Shown one piece after another: positions 57,079 through 64,000 of a stretch of 64,000 nucleotides of DNA (positions within the stretch are counted from its first letter, which is position 1; the number at the start of each line of letters is the position of its first letter). Source of the DNA: Desulfitobacterium chlororespirans DSM 11544 (GTDB lineage Bacteria; Bacillota; Desulfitobacteriia; Desulfitobacteriales; Desulfitobacteriaceae). The translations under genes and the position numbers were made by a program. Where the stretch lies: the NCBI RefSeq assembly GCF_900143285.1, contig NZ_FRDN01000005.1, positions 95,362-159,361 of the forward strand. The letters run 5' to 3'. The notes under the pieces were generated by a model. The model had not been told where the DNA came from. It did no database searches and saw nothing but the letters and a program-made list of their open reading frames with translations.

Positions 57079-58181
57079 AAGAGCAAATATCTCTCCCTTG
57101 TGAGGTAGTTCAGGATATTCTTCCCCTGTATGTGGAGGGGGATGTCAATCCCGGGACGAAGGAGCTGGTAGAAAAGCATTTGGAAGAATGCGGCTCCTGC
57201 CGGGATTTTCTCCAGGAATTAAAGAATGAAGAGCCTGTGCTGGATCATATTCCGGAACATCTGCCGGAACCGGATACCTTTAAAAAGTGGCTGAGACGAT
57301 TTAGAGTAGGTGCGATAGCGGGGCTGATCGTCTTAATATTAGCAGCTGTCGGGATCGGTGTGGTGAGCTATAAAGCCGGAACCGTGGCCGAAAAAGAAAC
57401 GATCAGCACCAAAGATGTGGTCAGGGTATTGAAAAAGGCAGGACTTAGCTTGAAAGCCAGCCCATCTCCAGTCATCGATCCAAGTGAATGTGTATTGGGT
57501 GATGTGCAGCCAAAGATTTATGGTATAGATGAGGAAGGCCTTGGCCAATTATATATTTATGAGTTCAATTCGACTTTGGCCAGGAGAAACATTCTCGAAA
57601 GCATTAAGAGTATGGAAGATGATCCATTCACAAGTTCGCAAATTCCGAGTGTTGCTTATGCAGCAAAGAATATGGTCATAGTTGCAGTCTTAAATATCTC
57701 TGAAGAGAATTGGCAAAGTGATTATGATAAGATTGCTCCAATGACTCAAGCCTTGGGTAAAACGATCTTTTACGATTTGAACCAAGGGGAAAAATGGGTG
57801 CTTTATGGTGAAGGAAAGGATTGGGAAGCCAAGCTCGTGGTATCCACTTATGAAGAATGGTGGACAGGTGAAGATGGCTATAAAAAGTTTAAATTTTATA
57901 TGACGAAAACTCCTTTGGTAAACTACAAAGGTAATTCGGAAGAGATAAAAGATATCAGCTATAGCTTTGAGTACCTTAATGGGAAATCAACTCTGACGGA
58001 GGAAGATTACCATCAAGGCAACTTCGATGAAGAACAAACGGGTTTCTATAGAGGCTCGCCCTTGTACTGGGGAATCTATAGCGGTACAACCCATACAGTC
58101 GATAAGAATGAAACAGGAAAATTCTCTGTTCAGTGGAATGGTGAAGAAGAGAGCTTTGAATTGACCTTACGGGAACCGTAA
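57075..58181 (+). CDS. Zinc-finger anti-sigma factor (ZAS), membrane-anchored
   Basis: A 368-residue single-pass protein. The N-terminal zf-HC2 anti-sigma domain ('CEVVQDILPLYVEGDVNPGTKELVEKHLEECGSCRDF', with the H-x3-C-x2-C zinc set) binds the sigma factor; one helix follows ('VGAIAGLIVLILAAVGIGVVSY') and a roughly 240-residue outer domain of unknown fold senses the signal. The gene order and ATGA overlap with sigma factor 3 are typical. Its outer domain is longer than in many ZAS proteins. Confidence 0.88.
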   Translation: MKEQISLPCEVVQDILPLYVEGDVNPGTKELVEKHLEECGSCRDFLQELKNEEPVLDHIPEHLPEPDTFKKWLRRFRVGAIAGLIVLILAAVGIGVVSYKAGTVAEKETISTKDVVRVLKKAGLSLKASPSPVIDPSECVLGDVQPKIYGIDEEGLGQLYIYEFNSTLARRNILESIKSMEDDPFTSSQIPSVAYAAKNMVIVAVLNISEENWQSDYDKIAPMTQALGKTIFYDLNQGEKWVLYGEGKDWEAKLVVSTYEEWWTGEDGYKKFKFYMTKTPLVNYKGNSEEIKDISYSFEYLNGKSTLTEEDYHQGNFDEEQTGFYRGSPLYWGIYSGTTHTVDKNETGKFSVQWNGEEESFELTLREP

Positions 58182-58227
58182 AAAGCGAGGGGCTGTGTGT
58201 GAACAGCCTCTTTTAATTATAGTTATC

Positions 58228-58283
58228 GCCGCTATGCCTGGTGAAATTCCCAAACGTTTGGGAATTTCACCAGGCATAGCGGC
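58228..58283. repeat. 56-bp perfect palindrome with no loop
   Basis: Two 28-base arms (GCCGCTATGCCTGGTGAAAT plus TCCCAAAC and its exact complement) meet at 58255/58256 without a spacer. No T-run follows. It lies between the anti-sigma gene and the MFS gene. It contains GCTATGC/GCATAGC, the terminal heptamer of the 45-bp palindrome at 34976-35020. Possible roles: operator dyad, cruciform, or 3'-end stabiliser of the anti-sigma mRNA. Confidence 0.92.
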
Positions 58284-58330
58284 ACAAATACCTCCATGGT
58301 AAAACCGTGAGTATATACCTGGTGAATATC

Positions 58331-59647
58331 ATGCAGTATAATAGACAGCAGACAAAGACAAAATACGAAGTAGGATTTTTAAAGAAACGATTGGAGCGGA
58401 TAGTTCTGAATAACAAGCCGGAGTGGAAGAAGAATATTATACTCTTTTTAACCAGCCAGACCATATCCCTCTTTGGTTCATCCTTAGTTCAATATGCCAT
58501 CATGTGGTATATCACCTTAGAGACCCAGTCAGGAATGATGATGACCATCTCCATTATCTGTGGTTTTCTGCCCACCTTCTTTCTCTCTCCCTTTGCCGGA
58601 GTGTGGGCCGATCGCTATAACCGTAAAATACTGATTATGCTGGCTGATTCCATGATCGCCATTTCCACCCTGATTCTGGCCCTGTTATTTTTCGCCGGAT
58701 ACAAAATGATGTGGCTGCTTTTTGTAATGTCCGCCGTCCGTGCTCTTGGCGCAGCGGTGCAAATGCCGGCGGTGGGAGCTCTTATCCCTCAGCTGGTGCC
58801 GGAGGATAAGTTGATCAAGGTAAATGGCATAAACGGAAGTATCCAATCAGCTGTGATGCTGGTATCACCGATGTTAAGCGGGGCACTGCTTACCTTTACC
58901 ACCATTGAAGCTATCTTTTTCATTGATGTTGTTACCGCCGCTCTGGGTGTTTCGGTTTTGTTGTTCTTTTTACAGGTGCCTGCTCACCGTAAAGCACAGG
59001 AAATGCCATCAGTCAGTTACTTTGCAGATATGAAGCAAGGGTTGAAGTATATCAGGGAACATGCTTTTCTAAAAAGTTTCTTCATTTTTTGTGCTTTGTT
59101 CATGGTTATGGCGGCACCGGCGGCTTTTCTGACGCCGCTTCAAGTCGCCCGGACCTTTGGGGATGATGTATGGCGTCTTACCGCTATTGAAATGACCTTT
59201 TCCGTCGGCATGATGATCGGTGGCATCCTGATGGCAACTTGGGGTGGCTTCAGAAACAGGATTCATTCCATGGCCTTCGGAACCCTTTGCTTTGGCGTCT
59301 GTACCGTTGCGCTGGGAGTCATTCCTGTTTTCTGGCTGTACCTGGTTTTTATGGCCTGTGTAGGAGTGGCCATGCCGATCTTTAATACTCCCGCGACAGT
59401 AATGCTTCAGGAGAAAGTAGAGCCTGATTTTCTGGGCCGGGTTTTCGGGGTTCTGTCCATGATCTCCAGCACCATGATGCCCCTGGGAATGCTCATTTTT
59501 GGTCCGATAGCGGATGTTATGGCCATAGAAGTGCTGCTCATCGGCACCGGTGTGATCATGGTCCTGGAGAGCGTTTTCCTCTTGGGCAGCAAAGTGCTCC
59601 TGGAGGCCGGGCAACCAAAGGTTAAGCCTATAGAACCATTGAACTAG
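58331..59647 (+). CDS. MFS efflux transporter (MefA/enterobactin-exporter-like)
   Basis: A 12-helix MFS_3/DHA3-type exporter, about 438 residues from ATG 58331. It has 'NIILFLTSQTISLFGSSLVQYAIMWYITLETQSG' in helix 1, motif A 'PFAGVWADRYNRKILIMLAD', and 'VSPMLSGALL' in the middle. The family includes macrolide exporters. A basic 30-residue N-terminal stretch precedes helix 1. Several start codons are possible (GTG 58307, ATG 58331) and none has a strong ribosome binding site. It starts 48 bases after the 56-bp palindrome. Confidence 0.82.
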   Translation: MQYNRQQTKTKYEVGFLKKRLERIVLNNKPEWKKNIILFLTSQTISLFGSSLVQYAIMWYITLETQSGMMMTISIICGFLPTFFLSPFAGVWADRYNRKILIMLADSMIAISTLILALLFFAGYKMMWLLFVMSAVRALGAAVQMPAVGALIPQLVPEDKLIKVNGINGSIQSAVMLVSPMLSGALLTFTTIEAIFFIDVVTAALGVSVLLFFLQVPAHRKAQEMPSVSYFADMKQGLKYIREHAFLKSFFIFCALFMVMAAPAAFLTPLQVARTFGDDVWRLTAIEMTFSVGMMIGGILMATWGGFRNRIHSMAFGTLCFGVCTVALGVIPVFWLYLVFMACVGVAMPIFNTPATVMLQEKVEPDFLGRVFGVLSMISSTMMPLGMLIFGPIADVMAIEVLLIGTGVIMVLESVFLLGSKVLLEAGQPKVKPIEPLN

Positions 59648-59713
59648 ATAGTACACATTATATGTTGGAGAGCTAAGAAGATTTCATTAAATAATGTAAA
59701 CTGGGAGAATGAT

Positions 59714-60622
59714 ATGGATTTTCGGCAAATTGAGGCCTTTGTTTCCGTCTATCGCTTACGGAACTTTTCCCGGGCAGGCAAAGCCCTGTTTCTGACCCAA
59801 CCGACGATCAGCAATCACATCAGCGATCTGGAGATTGAATTAGGTGTGAAGTTATTTGACCGTTCCAGTCGGGAGGTTATGCCTACGGACACAGGAGATA
59901 TTTTTTATCAGTATGCAGTTAATCTGTTAGAAACCAGAGATTGTGCCATTTCCAGCCTTAATCAGCATAATCGGCAGATTGAGGGGAGATTGGAGATCGC
60001 GGCTTCAACTATTCCCTGTCAGTATTTGCTGCCTAAAATTATGATGGGTTTTCAGAAAATAAACCCTAACATCAAGTTCCTGATTCATCAAGGGGATACC
60101 AATCAAGTTATAAGAGAAATCCGGGAGAAGAAATATCAAGTGGGGATTGTCGGTACCCGCACAGACGAGGATAAACTGGATTATGAGATCCTTACCAAGG
60201 ATCGCCTGGTGCTCATTGCTGCCAGGGATTGTATAGAGCCAGCAGACAGGTCCTGTATAGCGGCAGAGAGTTTGCTGAAGAAGCAATTTATCCTCCGCGA
60301 AAGGGGTTCAGGGACAAGAGAAGAATTTGAAACGGCGCTTAAGAAAAAAGGCATTGATCCTGACATGCTCAAAGTTGTGGCTGAGATGAACAATACAGAG
60401 GCCATCAAGCATGCTGTAAGTGAAGGTTTGGGAGTGGCGGTGGTCTCATCCCTCAGTGTGGGTGATGAACTGAAATCAGAAGCATTTCAAGCATTTAGTA
60501 TTGATGGCCTTGAGCTTGAGCGGTTATTTTATTTAGTGACTTATCGGAACCGGCCGCTTTCCCCCAATGTAGCTGCTTTCCGAGAATTTATCCTTAATTA
60601 TTACGGTAAAAATACATGCTGA
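59714..60622 (+). CDS. LysR-family regulator
   Basis: A 302-residue LysR-type regulator: HTH 'RQIEAFVSVYRLRNFSRAGKALFLTQPTISNHISDLEIELG' and an effector domain ('RLEIAASTIPCQYLLPKIMMGFQKINPNIKFLIHQGDT'), closest in look to the CysL/YeiE branch. 'TGDIFYQYAVNLL' replaces the usual 'AG..F' block. It converges with the MFS gene downstream. Its target is not apparent; it is 66 nt downstream of the MFS_3 gene. Confidence 0.9.
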   Translation: MDFRQIEAFVSVYRLRNFSRAGKALFLTQPTISNHISDLEIELGVKLFDRSSREVMPTDTGDIFYQYAVNLLETRDCAISSLNQHNRQIEGRLEIAASTIPCQYLLPKIMMGFQKINPNIKFLIHQGDTNQVIREIREKKYQVGIVGTRTDEDKLDYEILTKDRLVLIAARDCIEPADRSCIAAESLLKKQFILRERGSGTREEFETALKKKGIDPDMLKVVAEMNNTEAIKHAVSEGLGVAVVSSLSVGDELKSEAFQAFSIDGLELERLFYLVTYRNRPLSPNVAAFREFILNYYGKNTC

Positions 60623-60662
60623 AGCGACAATTCAAGAATTAAATAACTTTCTGATTCACTGC

Positions 60663-61991
60663 TTAGAGAATCTCGTTGAGCATTCCCGTGAAGCAGAGGA
60701 TCACCAAGAGTCCGAAAGCCCTGATAAATTCTCCGGTTCCGCTGATGAGGCTGACTTCGGGCAGCATGCCGATCAGCAGGGTTACCCCGATGGAGGCGCC
60801 AAAATACCGTCCCAGTTGGACCAGGCCGCTGAGCACCGTTCTATCCTCACTCTCTACAGCGTTCTGGGAATTGATCAGGAAGGTGGCCATGATTCCGCCG
60901 GCACATAAGCCCATCAGAATCAAGAACAGGCAAAATGAAATGATCTTAACGGTATAAAGAGAGTACAAGAGGAAGGTAGAGCTGAAGGAAAGAATAAGCC
61001 ACAGGTATCTGGGGACCTGCCCTAACTGAAGCTTGCTCAGGCGACTGCCCCCAAGGAGTCCGGAGGTGAGGCTGACCATAAAGATTAGAAGGGTTTTGCT
61101 TTCATCCAGCGGGAAGCCCTGCCGGCTGAGCATGACTCCACAGAGGGGCAGGAGAACAGCCAGACCGTACATGATGGCTCCCGACAGCACGGCACTGATC
61201 AGGGAGCGGCGAATAATTTTGGTTTTGAGGAATTCCATTTTGATGATGGGATTCTTTTGTTTTCTTTCGTTGATCACCAGCATTGCCCCAGTGAAGACCA
61301 AAGCCGGGAGAAGGGCGGCGCCTATCAAGCTGAACCGGCCCTGATGGCTGAGGGCATTGGCAAGGGTGACGGCGAGAAGACAGAAGCCTCCAAAAAGTAA
61401 ACCGCCCAGAATATCGATCTCTTTTAGCTCCATATCTCTTTTGCTCTCTTGCAACTTTTTCCCCAGAAGCACCAGGAGCACAGAAAAGGCAATCATCCCC
61501 AGGTTCAAAAAGAAGATCCAGGACCAGCCTAATTCCCTGGTGATGAAACTGCCCAGAGGCGGGCTCAGGAGGTTGGAGAGAAGTTGAACCAGGCCGAACA
61601 GGCCGATCATTTTTCCCCTCTGCTCAGCCGGAAACATATCGGATACCATGGCCATGGCCACGGGGCTGATGATTCCGGCTCCAACACCCTGAATGACCCT
61701 TGCCCCTATGAAGTAGGGCATAGTGGTGGCGAAACCGCCGCAGAAGCTGCCTAGAGCAAAGAAGCACATGCCCAGGATGAAGAATTTCCGCTTGCCATAG
61801 ATATCGGCAAACTTGGCGAAGAGGGGGATGGTGGCGATGGAGGCCAGCATGTAACTGGAGAAAACCCAGTCGTACAGAGCGCTTCCCCCGATTTCACTGA
61901 CAATAAAGGGCATAGCCGTTGCCAAAATAAGCTGCATCATACCAATGGCGAATATGCCAAAGAGCAAGCCTATAAACCCAAGAATAACCAT
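60663..61991 (-). CDS. MFS drug transporter (DHA2-like)
   Basis: A 442-residue MFS protein with 12 to 14 helices. 'MPFIVSEIGGSALYDWVFSSYMLASIATIPLFAKFADIYGKRKFFILGMCFFALGSFCGGF' covers helices 1-3 with motif A, and 'RVIQGVGAGIISPVAMAMVSDMFPAEQRGKMIGLFGLV' is the DHA motif B region, as in Bmr3/EmrB-type drug exporters. It begins six bases after the stop of the Rph-like enzyme gene; the GGAGGGG directly abuts ATG 61991, so translation may be coupled to the upstream gene. Efflux of the antibiotic that the upstream enzyme modifies is plausible (inference). Confidence 0.85.
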   Translation of the reverse strand: MVILGFIGLLFGIFAIGMMQLILATAMPFIVSEIGGSALYDWVFSSYMLASIATIPLFAKFADIYGKRKFFILGMCFFALGSFCGGFATTMPYFIGARVIQGVGAGIISPVAMAMVSDMFPAEQRGKMIGLFGLVQLLSNLLSPPLGSFITRELGWSWIFFLNLGMIAFSVLLVLLGKKLQESKRDMELKEIDILGGLLFGGFCLLAVTLANALSHQGRFSLIGAALLPALVFTGAMLVINERKQKNPIIKMEFLKTKIIRRSLISAVLSGAIMYGLAVLLPLCGVMLSRQGFPLDESKTLLIFMVSLTSGLLGGSRLSKLQLGQVPRYLWLILSFSSTFLLYSLYTVKIISFCLFLILMGLCAGGIMATFLINSQNAVESEDRTVLSGLVQLGRYFGASIGVTLLIGMLPEVSLISGTGEFIRAFGLLVILCFTGMLNEIL

Positions 61992-61997
61992 CCCCTC

Positions 61998-64000
61998 CTA
62001 TTCTTCAAGGATCAAGACATAGCCCGCATTACCCTCCACGCGGATCTTCTGGCCTGTTTTGATTTTTTTAGTGGCATCCGCTATTCCCACCACAGCGGGG
62101 ATGCCATACTCTCTGGCCACCACGGTTCCGTGGGTGAGCAGGCCGCCGACTTCCATGACCAGGCCGGAGGCGTTGATAAACAGTGGAGTCCAGCCGGGGT
62201 CTGTAAAGGGAGCGACTAAGATCTCCCCTTTGTTTACAGAGGCTTCAGCAGGGTCGGTGACTACCCTGGCGATGCCCTCAATCATTCCCGAGGACACAGG
62301 CATGCCGATCAAGGAGCCTGCGGGGAGATCTTTTCTTTGGTAGCTGGCCTTAGGCTCCTCACCATCGCTGGTTAAAAGGCGGGGGGCACCGAGCTTCTTA
62401 AAGTGGCGGTACTCTTCTTTCCTGTTCTCCACCAGCTCAATGAGACTGCGGTTATCCTGTATGGCTTGATAGAGTTCCCAAAAGCTCACATAGAAAATAT
62501 CTTTTTCGGTTGTCAGCAGACCTTTTTCTGCCAGGTGTTTGGCTTCGGCTAAAAAGGCCCGCTTACAAAGCAGGATCAGCTTCATGATTAAATATTTAGG
62601 ATGTTCACGGACAGGCAGGTAGTTGCGGGCTATCCTGATCAGCCTGCGCATAATTTTTGTTTTCAACTTACCATGCTTACGTTCAACCTCCTTAATCAGC
62701 TCGTTCGCCGCCTGCAGGGCTTTTTCCTTGGTAAGCTGGTATTCCTGGCGGTGAATGCCTTCTGGAGCGGAATGGACGATGGCCAGAATGGATTTGACTA
62801 AAGACTCGGGATGCTCGCTCCAGCGGTCCTTAGCCATATCGATCTCACCGGCGGCCCGCATATCGTATTTGATCATAAAAGAGTGAAAAGACTCCTTGAA
62901 GGCTTCGTGCCCGGGGAGGTTATGGATACGAGTGAACAAGGTGCCGTAATCTTCACTTTCAAACTCATGAATTAAATCAGGAGAGCGGCGCACCTGATCA
63001 GCCAAATCGCCTATGAGCAGGCCCATTTCCGTAGTGATATTCCCTTCCAGTCCGGTGACAAGGACATTGGTGTAGTTCCGGCTTCCCAGCAGTTTTTCCT
63101 CCCAATGCTCCAGAGCCTTGAAGCTGGCGATGGCCGGCATCAGCCTGGGCAAGAGATTTCTGAAATCGGCTGTAAAATCTGCCGTTCTCCTGATCGCCTC
63201 CAGCCGGTCGGTGCCCGGTTTGGCTTGCTCTATAGCTTTTTCAGCATCCCTGACCCGATGTTCTATATACTCATTGACAGATTGGATGGCGCCCTCGGGT
63301 TTTTTGAAAAGAATGTTTTGGATAGCCTTAAGGACAATAGGTTTAAAAAAGTGTTTAAACGCTCTGGCAGTCTCTTCATTCTTTTTGATACGGTCGGTAA
63401 AGCCGGGCCGGTTGATCAATTCAGCCATGGCCTCGGCAGCCAGAGCGTCCACATTTTTAAAGAAGAGAGGGAAGACTTTGCGGGCGGTTTTAAGAGCCAG
63501 GATTTCACTGATATCGATATAAACCCTGCCGGCCGCCTCTTTGACCCGCTGATACTCTTCAGCACTGCGGGCGCCTTTGTCAAAGGGAAGCATCAGCCGC
63601 AGCATATCAATGCCGAGAGGGGAAATAGGATCGGTCATAACCTGAATATGATTTAAGGAAATATAGACATGCAAGGCATTGTCTTGAGGGAGGGGGGCGG
63701 GGAGAGGATAGAGGGAAGTGATGGCCCGGCTCTGCAGGATGCTCAGAGTCGGCGAACCATGGGAAGAAAGCCCGGAACTCAGGCACCACTCGATGTCCTG
63801 GGGACAGCCGTAGTGCTGTTCGATAGTTTTGCCAAGTGCGGCCAAGTCTTGAATCAGGGTATCATCAAGAACCTGGCGGGTGGCTTTTTCCCCTGTGATC
63901 GCCACTTTTTCAGTTCCGCCGCCCGGGACGGGCAGGATAGCCAGCTTTTTCTCGGCGATGGATTTGCTCTGAATTTGGCCTGATGCTTTATTAAAAGTAT
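61998..64000 (-). CDS. PEP-dependent dikinase/phosphotransferase (rifampin phosphotransferase/YvkC-like), 5' end outside window
   Basis: The minus-strand frame stays open to the right edge, so the ATP-grasp N-terminus is missing. The visible 667 residues start with the end of the ATP-grasp part ('GCPQDIEWCLSSG', 'ILQSRAITSLYPLPAP', the PPS/Rph signature), continue with a long helical substrate domain ('HVYISLNHIQVMTDPISPLGIDMLRLMLPF', which resembles Rph), and end with the swivelling phospho-His domain 'GGLLTHGTVVAREYGIPAVVG' with its catalytic His. Rph phosphorylates and inactivates rifamycins; YvkC-type proteins are uncharacterised. The GTG at 63905 is not a start, since family-typical sequence ('SIAEKKLAILPVPGGGTEK') precedes it. 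Confidence 0.85.
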   Translation of the reverse strand, partial: TFNKASGQIQSKSIAEKKLAILPVPGGGTEKVAITGEKATRQVLDDTLIQDLAALGKTIEQHYGCPQDIEWCLSSGLSSHGSPTLSILQSRAITSLYPLPAPLPQDNALHVYISLNHIQVMTDPISPLGIDMLRLMLPFDKGARSAEEYQRVKEAAGRVYIDISEILALKTARKVFPLFFKNVDALAAEAMAELINRPGFTDRIKKNEETARAFKHFFKPIVLKAIQNILFKKPEGAIQSVNEYIEHRVRDAEKAIEQAKPGTDRLEAIRRTADFTADFRNLLPRLMPAIASFKALEHWEEKLLGSRNYTNVLVTGLEGNITTEMGLLIGDLADQVRRSPDLIHEFESEDYGTLFTRIHNLPGHEAFKESFHSFMIKYDMRAAGEIDMAKDRWSEHPESLVKSILAIVHSAPEGIHRQEYQLTKEKALQAANELIKEVERKHGKLKTKIMRRLIRIARNYLPVREHPKYLIMKLILLCKRAFLAEAKHLAEKGLLTTEKDIFYVSFWELYQAIQDNRSLIELVENRKEEYRHFKKLGAPRLLTSDGEEPKASYQRKDLPAGSLIGMPVSSGMIEGIARVVTDPAEASVNKGEILVAPFTDPGWTPLFINASGLVMEVGGLLTHGTVVAREYGIPAVVGIADATKKIKTGQKIRVEGNAGYVLILEE

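Noticed and set aside
61985-61991. Noncanonical ATT start for the DHA2-like MFS gene, suggested by the SD abutting its ATG
   Set aside because: Unlike the ABC-F and SMR cases a normal ATG is present and translational coupling to the upstream stop explains the close site, so no special claim is made.
63905-63907. GTG at 63905 as start of the PEP-dependent enzyme
   Set aside because: The frame remains open to the window edge and carries family-typical residues upstream, so the gene is cut by the window.

Overview
The window looks like part of a chromosome from a strictly anaerobic, respiratory member of the Bacillota close to Desulfitobacterium (inference from content, no database search). Pointers are several Tat-exported respiratory enzymes (a molybdopterin oxidoreductase, a fumarate-reductase-like flavoprotein), multiple sigma-54 activators with textbook -24/-12 promoters, a FixABCX-type electron-transfer module beside acyl-CoA dehydrogenases, CcmAB, and Gram-positive-style Shine-Dalgarno sites.

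Layout. 0-5 kb: a Cache-domain sensor fragment, PII protein, HtrA protease, DUF1858 protein, tRNA-Lys, a guanidine-I (ykkC) riboswitch driving a two-subunit SMR exporter, and spermidine synthase. 5-23.6 kb: a catabolic island. A PAS/AAA+/Fis sigma-54 activator lies between two perfect sigma-54 promoters, each preceded by TGTAAAC sites. One promoter drives an acetate-transporter-like membrane protein. The other drives a collinear run of 16 genes: BKACE/Kce enzyme, PF04199 cyclase, MFS transporter, thiolase, Ptb, Buk, two acyl-CoA dehydrogenases, EtfBA, FixC, FixX, CoA-transferase AB, a second thiolase and a soluble MCP-like protein. Together they could hydrolyse a cyclic substrate to a beta-keto acid, cleave it with acetyl-CoA to acetoacetate plus an acyl-CoA, pass acyl-CoA electrons to quinone, and harvest ATP through butyrate kinase. 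23.8-31.7 kb: pdxR/pdxST (PLP synthesis), threonine ammonia-lyase, SRAP protein, threonine aldolase, HAD phosphatase and a MerR-TipAS regulator. 31.7-37.4 kb: a frameshifted coiled-coil gene, an ABC-F ribosome-protection gene behind an attenuator leader (apparently with an AUU start codon), a DUF2089 protein, a DUF6530/GIY-YIG pair behind a 45-bp perfect palindrome, and a GH3 hexosaminidase. 37.4-42.8 kb: two divergent ECF sigma/anti-sigma operons with mirror-image promoters, and ccmAB. 42.8-46.2 kb: FMN-binding lipoprotein, Tat flavoprotein and a LysR regulator. 46.3-56.5 kb: a second sigma-54 activator and its divergent target, a molybdoenzyme operon (DmsABC-like, TorD, NapG, NapH, a corrinoid-protein fragment), then a second soluble MCP-like gene. 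56.5-64 kb: another ECF/anti-sigma pair, a 56-bp perfect palindrome, an MFS exporter, a LysR regulator, and an MFS exporter paired with an Rph-like PEP-dependent enzyme that runs off the right edge.

The most unusual features are the sigma-54/BKACE island, noncanonical start codons (AUU and AUA) in two attenuator-controlled resistance genes, the pair of large perfect palindromes with shared ends, the mirrored ECF promoters, and the soluble MCPs that close both sigma-54-controlled clusters.
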